From assembly GCA_004295055.1 (NCBI GenBank), contig SHNJ01000006.1:49770-113769 (forward strand): a DNA stretch of 64,000 bases, given 5' to 3'. The notes beneath the pieces were generated by a model, which saw only the letters and a program-made list of their open reading frames with translations, ran no database searches and was not told where the DNA came from. The position numbers and the translations under genes were made by a program. This document shows, in pieces, positions 26,010 through 33,667 of this stretch (the stretch's first letter is position 1; the number at the start of each line of letters is the position of its first letter). Source of the stretch: Alphaproteobacteria bacterium (GTDB lineage: Bacteria; Pseudomonadota; Alphaproteobacteria; SHNJ01).

Positions 26010-29000
26010 ATGTTTGAACGCATTATCGGCTTTTCCCTGCACCACCGCTTTTTGATCGCGCTCTTGACGCTGACGATTGCCTTGGTCGGGGTTTTCTCCC
26101 TGAAAAACCTCCCCATCGACGCCGTACCGGATATCACGAACAAACAGGTACAGATCAACACCGTCGCACCAGCTTTCTCCCCCATGGAAGTCGAGAAACA
26201 GGTCACGTTCCCCATTGAAACGGCGCTGTCGGGCATTCCTGGCCTTGAAAGCACCCGCTCGATCTCCCGCAACGGCTTCTCGCAGATCACGGCGATCTTC
26301 AAAGACGACGTGGACATTTACTTTGCGCGGCAACAGGTCGGTGAGCGTATTTCCGAGGCGAAAGAAAGCCTTCCCCAAGGTGTGGAGCCTGGCATGGGCG
26401 CGATCACGACCGGCCTTGGCGAGATTTATATGTGGACGGTGGAATACGAACACCCTGGCGGCGAAGGCGCGGAAGTCAAGAACGGCCAGCCTGGCTGGCA
26501 GAGCGATGGCAGCTATCTCACCCCCGAAGGCCAGAAGCTGAAGGAGGACTTCGAGCTGGCGTCCTACCTTCGCACCGTGCAGGACTGGATCATCCGGCCG
26601 CAGTTGAAGTCCGTGGCGGGTGTCGCGGGCATCGACGCCATCGGCGGCTACGTCAAGCAGTACCATGTGCGCCCGTATCCGGAGAAACTGGTCGCTTTCG
26701 GCCTTAACTTCTCGGAAATCATCGAGGCGATTGAAAAGAACAACGCCAGCATTGGCGCGGGCTATATCGAGAACAACGGCGAGTCCTATGTCGTGCGCTC
26801 CGATGGCCGTATCGAGGCGGCTGACGAGATCGGCAATATTGTCGTTGCCCACCGCAAAGGCACACCGATTTATCTGCGCGATGTGGCCGACATTGGTCTT
26901 GGCAAAGAGCTGCGGACGGGTTCTGCCAGCGAAAACGGCCACGAGGTTGTGGTCGGTACTGCGCTTATGCTGATTGGCGAAAACAGCCGCACCGTTTCGG
27001 CGGCAGTCGACAAAAAGCTGACCGAGATCAACAAGTCTCTGCCTGTTGGCCTCAAGGCTAAAACCGTCCTGAACCGCACCAAGCTCGTGGATGCGACGAT
27101 CAGCACGGTTCAAAAGAACCTGTCGGAAGGCGCTTTGCTGGTTATTGCCGTTCTATTCCTGACGCTTGGCAATATCCGCGCCGCCATCATTACGGCACTC
27201 GTCATCCCTGTTTCCATGCTGATGACCGCCATCGGCATGGTCAAGGGTGGGATCAGCGGCAACCTTATGTCGCTGGGCGCGCTCGACTTCGGTCTGATCG
27301 TGGATGGCTCCATCATCATCACGGAAAACTGCCTGAAACGTCTGGCCGAGAAGCAACATGAGACAGGGAAAACCCTGACGCTGTCGGAACGACTGCACGA
27401 AGTCATGGCAGCCAGCCGCGAAATGATCCGCCCGACCGTCTTTGGTCAGGCGATCATCATCATGGTTTACGTTCCGATGCTCACCTTCACAGGCGTCGAA
27501 GGCAAGATGTTCGAGCCGATGGCAATCACCGTCATCCTCGCGCTGGCCGCGGCCCTTGTGCTGTCCCTGACCTTTGTTCCCGCGATGATCGCTATCTTCG
27601 TCAAAGGCAAGGTCGAGGAGAAAGAAGGCCGCCTGATCGGCGGCGGCAAGCGCGCCTATGAGCCGATGCTGAAACGCGCCATCAACAACCCGCTCAAGGT
27701 GGCGGCGGTGTCTTTCGCCGCTTTCGCCTTTTCGTGTGTGGTGTTCATGTCGTTGGGACGGGAATTCATCCCGACGCTGGACGAGAAGGATATCGCCATG
27801 CATGCCATGCGTATCCCCAGCACTTCCCTGAGCCAGTCTCAAGCCCTGCAGTTCGAGGTAGAAAGAACGGTCAGCAAGTTCCCCGAAGTCGCTTTTGTGT
27901 TTGCAAAGACGGGTACGGCGGAAATGGCGTCCGACCCCATGCCGCCCAACGTCTCGGACACCTTCATCATCCTGAAGGACAAAAAAGAATGGCCGGACAA
28001 GTCGCTGGAGAAGGCCGAGCTGATCAAACGCATCGAGGAAGCCGTGAACAAGGTTCCTGGCAACAACTACGAATTCACGCAGCCGATCCAGATGCGCTTT
28101 AACGAGCTGATCTCCGGCGTCCGCAGCGATGTGGCCGTGAAGATTTACGGCGATGACTTCGGTGCCATGGAAAAATCGGCCAACGAGATCGCCGCCGCGA
28201 TGAAGTCCATCCAAGGCGCTGCGGACGTAAAGGTCGAGCAGACCTCCGGCCTTCCCATGCTGGAAATCAAGCTGGATAAGCCCGCCATTGCCCGTTACGG
28301 CCTCAATGTCAGCGATATTCTGGAGGTGATCTCCATCGCTGTCGGCGGGCGCGAGGCTGGCATGGTGTTCCAGGGCGACCGCCGCTTTGACATCATCGTG
28401 CGCTTGCCCGAACAGTTGCGGGAGGATAAGGAGACCTTGCAAAACCTCCCCATTCTCCTGCCCGCAGAGGACGACAACGGCCACGATAGCGGCCCCACTT
28501 ATGTCCCTCTGCGTGAGCTGGCCAATATTGAGCTGGTTGACGGCCCTAACCAGATCAGCCGCGAGAACGGCAAACGCCGCGTGGTCATTCAGGCCAACGT
28601 GCGCGGGCGCGATATCGGCAGCTTCGTGACCGACGCGCAGGCCGCCATCGCCGCCAAGGTCAAGGTTCCGGCCGGATACTGGCTGGAATGGGGCGGGCAG
28701 TTCGAGAACATGAAGGCCGCATCCGAAAGGTTGGCTGTTGTGGTTCCCGCCTGCTTCCTCGCCATCTTCCTATTGCTGTTTATTGCGCTCGGATCGGTGA
28801 AACACGCCATCCTGGTCTTTAGCGGCATCCCCTTGGCCTTGATCGGCGGTATCCTGACGCTCTGGCTCTTCCATCTGCCATTCTCGATCTCGGCAGCGGT
28901 GGGCTTTATTGCGCTCTCCGGTATCTCCGTCCTCAACGGCCTGGTCATGGTCACTAGCATGAACCAGCATGTGCAGGCGGGTAAGAAAGTGGCTGAGGCC

Positions 29001-29234
29001 GCCGTGCGCGGCGCGGTGGACAAATTCCGCCCGATGATGATGGCGGCGATTGTTCCGTCCCTCGGCTACGTCCCCATGGCGATCTCCACAGGCGCAGGCG
29101 CGGAAGTGCAACGGCCTCTGGCTCTCGTCGTCATCGGCGGTCTGATCGTTTCCACCATGCTGACACTGTTCGTCTTGCCCGCGCTGTACAAAAAGTACAC
29201 GACCGAGACCGACAATGTTGAAGAAGCTTTATAA
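26010..29234 (+). CDS. czcA: Heavy-metal RND efflux pump (CzcA-like)
   Basis: A 1074-residue inner-membrane proton/metal antiporter. Its TM4 carries DFGLIVDGSIIITEN. The DFGxxVDG form is known from the CzcA/CnrA branch (divalent Zn, Co, Cd, Ni), whereas CusA-type Cu/Ag pumps have a different motif. Twelve spans and two large periplasmic loops are expected. The start has GGTAAAGGACGC upstream, and the gene follows czcB by 18 bases. The exact metal is inferred from family motifs and from the Zn/Cd-type MerR-ATPase pair next to it. Confidence 0.92.
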   Translation: MFERIIGFSLHHRFLIALLTLTIALVGVFSLKNLPIDAVPDITNKQVQINTVAPAFSPMEVEKQVTFPIETALSGIPGLESTRSISRNGFSQITAIFKDDVDIYFARQQVGERISEAKESLPQGVEPGMGAITTGLGEIYMWTVEYEHPGGEGAEVKNGQPGWQSDGSYLTPEGQKLKEDFELASYLRTVQDWIIRPQLKSVAGVAGIDAIGGYVKQYHVRPYPEKLVAFGLNFSEIIEAIEKNNASIGAGYIENNGESYVVRSDGRIEAADEIGNIVVAHRKGTPIYLRDVADIGLGKELRTGSASENGHEVVVGTALMLIGENSRTVSAAVDKKLTEINKSLPVGLKAKTVLNRTKLVDATISTVQKNLSEGALLVIAVLFLTLGNIRAAIITALVIPVSMLMTAIGMVKGGISGNLMSLGALDFGLIVDGSIIITENCLKRLAEKQHETGKTLTLSERLHEVMAASREMIRPTVFGQAIIIMVYVPMLTFTGVEGKMFEPMAITVILALAAALVLSLTFVPAMIAIFVKGKVEEKEGRLIGGGKRAYEPMLKRAINNPLKVAAVSFAAFAFSCVVFMSLGREFIPTLDEKDIAMHAMRIPSTSLSQSQALQFEVERTVSKFPEVAFVFAKTGTAEMASDPMPPNVSDTFIILKDKKEWPDKSLEKAELIKRIEEAVNKVPGNNYEFTQPIQMRFNELISGVRSDVAVKIYGDDFGAMEKSANEIAAAMKSIQGAADVKVEQTSGLPMLEIKLDKPAIARYGLNVSDILEVISIAVGGREAGMVFQGDRRFDIIVRLPEQLREDKETLQNLPILLPAEDDNGHDSGPTYVPLRELANIELVDGPNQISRENGKRRVVIQANVRGRDIGSFVTDAQAAIAAKVKVPAGYWLEWGGQFENMKAASERLAVVVPACFLAIFLLLFIALGSVKHAILVFSGIPLALIGGILTLWLFHLPFSISAAVGFIALSGISVLNGLVMVTSMNQHVQAGKKVAEAAVRGAVDKFRPMMMAAIVPSLGYVPMAISTGAGAEVQRPLALVVIGGLIVSTMLTLFVLPALYKKYTTETDNVEEAL

Positions 29235-29245
29235 GGAGGTATGAA

Positions 29246-29662
29246 ATGAAACGGTCTATATTGCTCACTGGCGCTCTTGTCCTGTTAACGGCATGCGTGT
29301 CGGTACCACCGAAAACCTTGGATCAGAAGCTGGCCGAAGCCCAATCGCCCGCTGACAGGAAGGAAGTCTTGAGGCTGGCGTGCTTGAACGAAGCGGAGGT
29401 CGTTAATGGTAAGGCTTACCCCTTTAAAGCCCCCACGAGAGGCCGCTCCGTGAAGCACACGCCGCAGGAAGTATACAAAACGAAAGCCCTGTGCAGAAAG
29501 ATGGACAACCTTAGCGGCGATCAAGGCGACGATACACCGCAAATCAGAGCGGCTCTGTCCAGCGAATGCTCCTCCATGCTAAAGACCTATGCTGAAAAAT
29601 ACCCCAAAGACACCAGGCATGTGTCAGCCATGACAAAAATATGCCGTGAAATGATCAAGTGA
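29246..29662 (+). CDS. Small lipoprotein of unknown function, 138 aa
   Basis: A lipobox (LLTAC, cysteine at about residue 17) after a short hydrophobic signal predicts a lipid-anchored periplasmic protein. The mature part has four further Cys residues that could form disulfides or bind metal. It sits 12 bases after czcA with a good AAGGAGG in front, so it belongs to the same operon. The family is not recognised. Confidence 0.7.
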   Translation: MKRSILLTGALVLLTACVSVPPKTLDQKLAEAQSPADRKEVLRLACLNEAEVVNGKAYPFKAPTRGRSVKHTPQEVYKTKALCRKMDNLSGDQGDDTPQIRAALSSECSSMLKTYAEKYPKDTRHVSAMTKICREMIK

Positions 29663-29675
29663 AAGGAAAATGAAT

Positions 29676-30131
29676 ATGCGTAAAATCATCTACCCTGCCT
29701 TAGCTGCCGTTATGTTTGTATCCGTGAGCGCCCATGCAGCCAACGAAACAATCAAAATCTCTGATGTCTGGGCATGGCCGACTGTCCGCAGCGCAAAGGT
29801 TGGCGGCGTCTATTTGACGATCACCAACAACGGCTCTGAAGCAGACCGTCTGATGTCCGTCACGACCGACGAAGCCGAAAAAGTCCAGCTCCGCACGCTC
29901 TCACAAGGCAGCGTCCCGCAACTGCGGGATTTTGAAAGCGGCCTGGAAATCCCCGCAGGCCAAACCGTAACGCTTGCCCCCGACAACACACACCTTGCTT
30001 TAAAGGGCTTAAAAGAGCCTCTGCAAAAAGGCGGTGAGGTTCATTTAACGATGCAGTTCAAAAAGGCTGGAACCATTGATGTCACCGCCAATGTCATGGC
30101 CAGAGGCTACACAGGGAAGGCTGCTCAATGA
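29676..30131 (+). CDS. PCu(A)C-like periplasmic protein with altered copper ligands
   Basis: The fold pattern of PCu(A)C copper chaperones is clear: signal peptide ending SAHAAN, GGVYLTITNNGSEADRL, GLEIPAGQTVTLAPDNTHLAL and a final strand EVHLTMQFKKAGTIDV. The family binds Cu(I) by a His-Met-His-Met set. Here the first His position reads VQLRTL, the first Met region reads VPQLRDF, and the last HxM reads HLAL, so only one His remains. It may bind another metal or none. I prefer ATG 29676 because AAGGA lies about eight bases ahead; 29670 is the alternative. Confidence 0.75.
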   Translation: MRKIIYPALAAVMFVSVSAHAANETIKISDVWAWPTVRSAKVGGVYLTITNNGSEADRLMSVTTDEAEKVQLRTLSQGSVPQLRDFESGLEIPAGQTVTLAPDNTHLALKGLKEPLQKGGEVHLTMQFKKAGTIDVTANVMARGYTGKAAQ

Positions 30132-30139
30132 GGATAAAA

Positions 30140-30580
30140 TCAATGCACTTTTGATTTGCATTTTGCGTGGTCTGCCAGAGTTTCAATGATACGGCATTCA
30201 GAGATCGTGCCGTGTTTACAGGAGGTGACGATATGACTTAATTCTTTCTCAAGCTTCTTCAGCTTCTTGATGCGCTCTTTCACGCTTTCTAAATACCTCT
30301 GTGCGATGCCATCGACAATGGCGCAATCTTGACTTGGTTGCTCAGAGAGATTGATCAATTCGCGGATGTCATCAATATCAAAGCCCATATCCCGTGCATG
30401 ACGGATAAAGTGCAGGCGCTGCAAACAGGCTGTATTATAGCGCCTCTGGTTGCCAGAGGTTCGTGCGGGAGCTTCAAGCAAACCAATTTTTTCGTAGAAT
30501 CGAATTGTTTCGACCTTACAGCCGGTCTGACTGGAAAGCTCGCCAATTGTTATTTCTTTCAATGACTTAGTCATTGCCAC
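30140..30580 (-). CDS. MerR-family metal regulator (ZntR/CadR/PbrR type)
   Basis: The N-terminal winged HTH (ITIGELSSQTGCKVETIRFYEKIGLL) is typical of MerR. The dimer helix follows, with a Cys at DCAIVDG and the metal loop CKHGTISECRIIETL, the pattern seen in Zn/Cd/Pb sensors. It diverges from the P-type ATPase at 30654, and the shared gap carries a MerR-type promoter (30588-30618). It should activate the ATPase when Zn, Cd or Pb is bound. The C-terminus has further Cys and His (HAKCKSKVH). Confidence 0.9.
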   Translation of the reverse strand: MAMTKSLKEITIGELSSQTGCKVETIRFYEKIGLLEAPARTSGNQRRYNTACLQRLHFIRHARDMGFDIDDIRELINLSEQPSQDCAIVDGIAQRYLESVKERIKKLKKLEKELSHIVTSCKHGTISECRIIETLADHAKCKSKVH

Positions 30581-30587
30581 TTACCTC

Positions 30588-30618
30588 TTGAATCTATAGT
30601 CACTACAGGTTGTAACAT
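30588..30618 (+). promoter_or_regulatory. MerR-type promoter and operator of the metal ATPase gene
   Basis: TTGAAT (30588-30593) and TAACAT (30613-30618) are 19 bases apart, the long spacer that MerR activators correct. The dyad CTATAGT-CA-CTACAGG lies in the spacer, at the usual place. Confidence 0.8.
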
Positions 30619-30653
30619 AGTATATAAAGCCATAAAAAGCAAAGGAAACCGCT

Positions 30654-32843
30654 ATGTCCGCGTCAGAACAGAAAAAAGAAACCATTTTTGTCATTCAAAA
30701 AATGGATTGCCCCACAGAAGAAAAATTGATCCGCAACCGTCTCCAGAACATGGCAGGCGTTGATGATTTGCGGTTTAACCTGATGGAGCGTGAGTTGACA
30801 GTGCGCTATAGCCTTGAGAGTGATGAGACAATTGAAGCCGCGCTACAAGATCTAGATATGGCACCCGCGCGGAAAGACAGCGGCGATCAAAAATCAGACG
30901 CCCATGCAGCAATACCGAATGCCACGAAAATTGTTGTCGGTTTGTCAGGCGTCGCAGCTCTTACTGCCGAAATTTCTGGATGGGTGACAGGTAATGAACA
31001 GAGTCCTGCCGTTATCGCTCTCGCGGTGATCGCCATTCTAACAGGCGGGTACGGAACGGCAAAGAAAGGCTGGACGGCTCTTCGTACTTTCACACTGAAT
31101 ATCTATTTTTTAATGACGATAGCGGTAATCGGTGCTGTTCTCATTGGCGAGTGGCCGGAAGCCGCCATGGTCACGTTCCTGTTTGCCTTTGCGGAATTGA
31201 TTGAAAGCTATTCACTAGACCGCGCCCGTAATGCCATACGGAGCTTGATGCAAATGACTCCAGATACGGCAACCGTAAAGCAGCCGGATGGCAGCTGGCA
31301 ATCAATTTCTGTGGACGATGTTAAGGTGGAAGCACTGGTGCGAGTAAAGCCAGGAGAGCGTATTCCCCTTGATGGAATCATCACTTCCGGTCAGTCCAGT
31401 ATCAACCAGGCACCCATTACAGGCGAAAGCATGCCAGTAGAAAAGAAGGTCGGAGATACTGTTTTTGCTGGTTCAATCAATGAGCGAGGCTCTTTCGAGT
31501 TCCGTGTGACCTCCAATAAAGGCAACACCACGCTGGCGCGGATCATTCGCTCAGTCCAGGCGGCCCAAGGCGATCGTGCGCCCACACAACGTTTCGTCGA
31601 TAGATTTGCGGCTTACTACACGCCCGCCGTGGTCGTACTGGCAATTTTGATTGCCGCCGTGCCGCCGCTCTTCTTTGGGGCAGTATTCAAGGTATGGTTT
31701 TATAAAGCACTTGTTATGCTGGTCATTGCTTGCCCTTGTGCCCTGGTTATTTCCACGCCTGTCACTGTTGTGAGCGGCCTTGCTGTTGCCGCGCGCAATG
31801 GAATACTCATCAAGGGCGGCGTTTATCTGGAAGAAGGCCGTAAACTAAAAGCTTTGGCGCTCGATAAGACCGGAACACTCACCCATGGTAAGCCGGTGGT
31901 GACGGATATTTCACCTCTTGATGGGGAGGCCGCTGACAAATATCTGCGAATAGCCGGAAGCCTCGAAAGCCACTCAGAGCATCCGGTGGCCAGAGCCGTA
32001 ACAGCGCATGTGGTCAAAGAAAAAGGCCAGAATACCCTGCAGGAAGTGACAGATTTTGAATCCATCACTGGACGCGGTATTAAGGGTAAAATTGACGGTA
32101 CCCTTTATTATATTGGCAACCACCGCCTTGTCGAAGAACTCGGTATTTGCAACCCCAATGTTGAGGCCGTTCTTGAAAAATTAGAAAAAGAAGGCAAGAC
32201 AACGGTCATATTGGCAACAGAGCAAAAGCCGCTCTGCATCCTAGCCGTTGCGGACACCATCCGTGACACTAGTGTTGCGGCGATTCAAGATTTGGAAGAG
32301 CAAGGCATTCGCTGTGTCATCCTGACCGGGGACAATCAAGTCACGGCCAATGCTATCGCCGCAAGCACAGGCATTAAAGATGTGCGCGGCAATATGCTGC
32401 CGGAAGATAAGTTAAAAGCAATTGAAGAACTCCAGCAACGCTACGGCGTGATCGGTATGGTTGGTGACGGCATAAACGATGCGCCTGCCCTTGCCAAAGC
32501 CTCCATAGGCTTTGCCATGGGCGCTGCAGGCACCGACACGGCACTGGAAACAGCAGACGTCGCCCTCATGCAAGATGATCTGCATCGTTTGCCGCTATTC
32601 ATAGCATTGAGCCAAAAGACCGGCGCCATCCTGAAACAGCACATAACTCTCGCCATTACCATTAAGGCGGTGTTCTTGGTGATGAACTTTGCCAACGTGG
32701 CAACCCTGTGGATGGCTGTTTTTGCCGATATGGGCGCAAGTTTGATTGTGGTGTTCAACGGCCTGCGTCTTTTGAAATTTAAGAAGGCGGCTTGTTCTCA
32801 CGATCACGATGGTCACAACCACGGCCATGATCATCGCCATTAG
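30654..32843 (+). CDS. Zn/Cd/Pb-exporting P1B-2 ATPase (ZntA/CadA-like)
   Basis: The 729-residue protein has an N-terminal HMA-like domain with KMDCPTEE (about residues 17-24). Eight expected membrane spans and the CPC ion site (IACPCALVIS, about 357-366) follow. The phosphorylation motif is DKTGTLTHG (Asp about 404) and a GDGINDAPAL hinge is present. CPC with the ZntA-type segment supports Zn, Cd and Pb export to the periplasm. The C-terminal tail is His-rich (CSHDHDGHNHGHDHRH). The start is preceded by AAAGGAAACCGCT. It is controlled by the divergent MerR protein. Confidence 0.93.
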   Translation: MSASEQKKETIFVIQKMDCPTEEKLIRNRLQNMAGVDDLRFNLMERELTVRYSLESDETIEAALQDLDMAPARKDSGDQKSDAHAAIPNATKIVVGLSGVAALTAEISGWVTGNEQSPAVIALAVIAILTGGYGTAKKGWTALRTFTLNIYFLMTIAVIGAVLIGEWPEAAMVTFLFAFAELIESYSLDRARNAIRSLMQMTPDTATVKQPDGSWQSISVDDVKVEALVRVKPGERIPLDGIITSGQSSINQAPITGESMPVEKKVGDTVFAGSINERGSFEFRVTSNKGNTTLARIIRSVQAAQGDRAPTQRFVDRFAAYYTPAVVVLAILIAAVPPLFFGAVFKVWFYKALVMLVIACPCALVISTPVTVVSGLAVAARNGILIKGGVYLEEGRKLKALALDKTGTLTHGKPVVTDISPLDGEAADKYLRIAGSLESHSEHPVARAVTAHVVKEKGQNTLQEVTDFESITGRGIKGKIDGTLYYIGNHRLVEELGICNPNVEAVLEKLEKEGKTTVILATEQKPLCILAVADTIRDTSVAAIQDLEEQGIRCVILTGDNQVTANAIAASTGIKDVRGNMLPEDKLKAIEELQQRYGVIGMVGDGINDAPALAKASIGFAMGAAGTDTALETADVALMQDDLHRLPLFIALSQKTGAILKQHITLAITIKAVFLVMNFANVATLWMAVFADMGASLIVVFNGLRLLKFKKAACSHDHDGHNHGHDHRH

Positions 32844-32896
32844 AAGGCTACTCATTTCGGAAAACAAATAAATTCGCTATTAGAGAATTTTTTGGA

Positions 32897-32927
32897 TTGA
32901 CGCTCACGAGCGAATCGCTCAATGTAT
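32897..32927 (+). promoter_or_regulatory. Candidate promoter/operator of the retron-like locus
   Basis: TTGACG (32897-32902) could be a -35 box, but the -10 box is weak. Overlapping it is the palindrome CGCTC-AC-GAGCG (32901-32912), and CGCTC repeats at 32916-32920. This resembles a binding site for a small XRE-type protein such as the one encoded downstream. Confidence 0.35.
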
Positions 32928-32945
32928 TTCTGACGGCTGAAAAGT

Positions 32946-33084
32946 TGATCGACCCATCCTATGAGCTACTACAGCTCGCGGGTGCCGAAAGGCACTTACC
33001 AAATGAGGCGGCATACAGCGTCATGTGATAACACGATGTCATCATATGTCAGCGTCTCGTATCGGGAAAAATGGTGTCGGGTAG
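32946..33084 (+). ncRNA. Putative retron msr-msd RNA
   Basis: Proposed plan: a1 arm 32946-32958; short stem-loops GAGCT/AGCTC (32964-32978) and GTGCC-GAAA-GGCAC (32983-32996); a long imperfect hairpin 33005-33058 (GAGGC/GTCTC and GGCATA/TATGTC outer stems); a2 arm 33071-33084. CGACCCAT (32951-32958) pairs with ATGG(T)GTCG (33071-33079) with one bulge, extended by wobble pairs. The G at 32964 is a candidate branch guanosine. The 139-nt length is usual for retron RNAs. The layout is inferred from base pairing; no reverse-transcribed product is known. Confidence 0.5.
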
Positions 33085-33102
33085 ACTCCGATGTCACGCT
33101 AT

Positions 33103-33159
33103 CCAGTTTTTGGGTCAGTTACGTTTTGAATGAGCAGGCGAAACGTAAACCTAAACTGG
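33103..33159 (+). promoter_or_regulatory. Long stem-loop just before the small ORF ribosome binding site
   Basis: CCAGTTT (33103-33109) pairs with AAACTGG (33153-33159), GGT with ACC, and TTACGTTT with AAACGTAA, around a loop TGAATGAGCAGGCG. The Shine-Dalgarno sequence AAGGAGGTGA begins two bases after the stem. Confidence 0.6.
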
Positions 33160-33177
33160 AAAGGAGGTGAATGCCCC

Positions 33178-33336
33178 ATGGGCAAACGCTCTGTAAAGCC
33201 GTCTGACAAAGGAGCTGGCAACCACGGGACGAAGCGGCTGAAGGCCTTGCTGCGTAATCCCCTGGTACTGAAGTTGGTGATGAAGGTGGTCGTCCGAGTT
33301 CTGGATCACATCTTCAGCCTGATGAACGGTAGCTAA
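33178..33336 (+). CDS. Very small basic protein in the retron-like locus, 52 aa
   Basis: An ideal Shine-Dalgarno AAGGAGG (33161-33167) stands ten bases before ATG 33178, one of the strongest sites in the window. The product is basic at the N-terminus (GKRSVKPSDKGAGNHGTKRL). It ends in an amphipathic or hydrophobic helix (NPLVLKLVMKVVVRVLDHIFSLM) that could insert in a membrane. It lies between the retron RNA and the XRE gene and is bracketed by a 12-bp inverted repeat. This is the profile of a small toxin; the role is inference. A longer in-frame start at 33130 lies in the stem-loop and is rejected. Confidence 0.6.
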   Translation: MGKRSVKPSDKGAGNHGTKRLKALLRNPLVLKLVMKVVVRVLDHIFSLMNGS

Positions 33337-33364
33337 CCCGACACCATATTTTTCTTAGAAAATT

Positions 33365-33667
33365 ATGATTGGCAGAGCCTTAAAAATTATTCGCAAGTTT
33401 AACCATGTAAAGCAAAAGGAATTTGCCGCCAGTACAGGTTTGTCTCCTTCCTATGTATCGGAGATAGAAAACGAGATTAAAGAACCCACAATAGAGGTCA
33501 TTCAAAAATACAGTGAACGCTTCGATATCCCGATGTCTTCAATTCTTTTCTTTTCGGAGCAACTGAAGAACAAAAAATTCTCCGAGAAAGTACGCCTGAA
33601 GTCAGCGGATAAAATATTAAAAATGTTGGAATGGATAGATGACGCCGAAGACGAAAAAACCGATTAA
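33365..33667 (+). CDS. XRE-family HTH protein of the retron-like locus
   Basis: The 100-residue protein has an N-terminal Cro/C1 HTH (ALKIIRKFNHVKQKEFAASTGLSPSYVSEIEN, about 5-36) and a short helical C-terminal part. One retron group is known to pair its RT with just an HTH protein of this type. It could repress the locus or act with the RT-msDNA complex. The gene overlaps the RT start by 29 bases. No clear ribosome binding site is visible before it. Confidence 0.85.
   Translation: MIGRALKIIRKFNHVKQKEFAASTGLSPSYVSEIENEIKEPTIEVIQKYSERFDIPMSSILFFSEQLKNKKFSEKVRLKSADKILKMLEWIDDAEDEKTD

Larger units (their letters stand above)
33071..33347. repeat. 12-bp inverted repeat bracketing the 52-codon ORF
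   Basis: ATGGTGTCGGGT (33071-33082) is perfectly complementary to ACCCGACACCAT (33336-33347). The left arm is also the proposed retron a2 arm, and the right arm begins at the last base of the small ORF's stop codon. Both arms are flanked by A/T-rich runs that extend the pairing. The repeat encloses a long stem-loop, the ribosome binding site and the ORF. Confidence 0.7.

Noticed and set aside
25434..28484. Long antisense frames over the czc genes
   Set aside because: They are mirror frames of GC-rich coding DNA with no protein features of their own.
32961..33170. 69-codon frame through the retron RNA hairpins
   Set aside because: It runs across the msr/msd-like hairpins, has no good ribosome binding site and encodes no recognisable protein.
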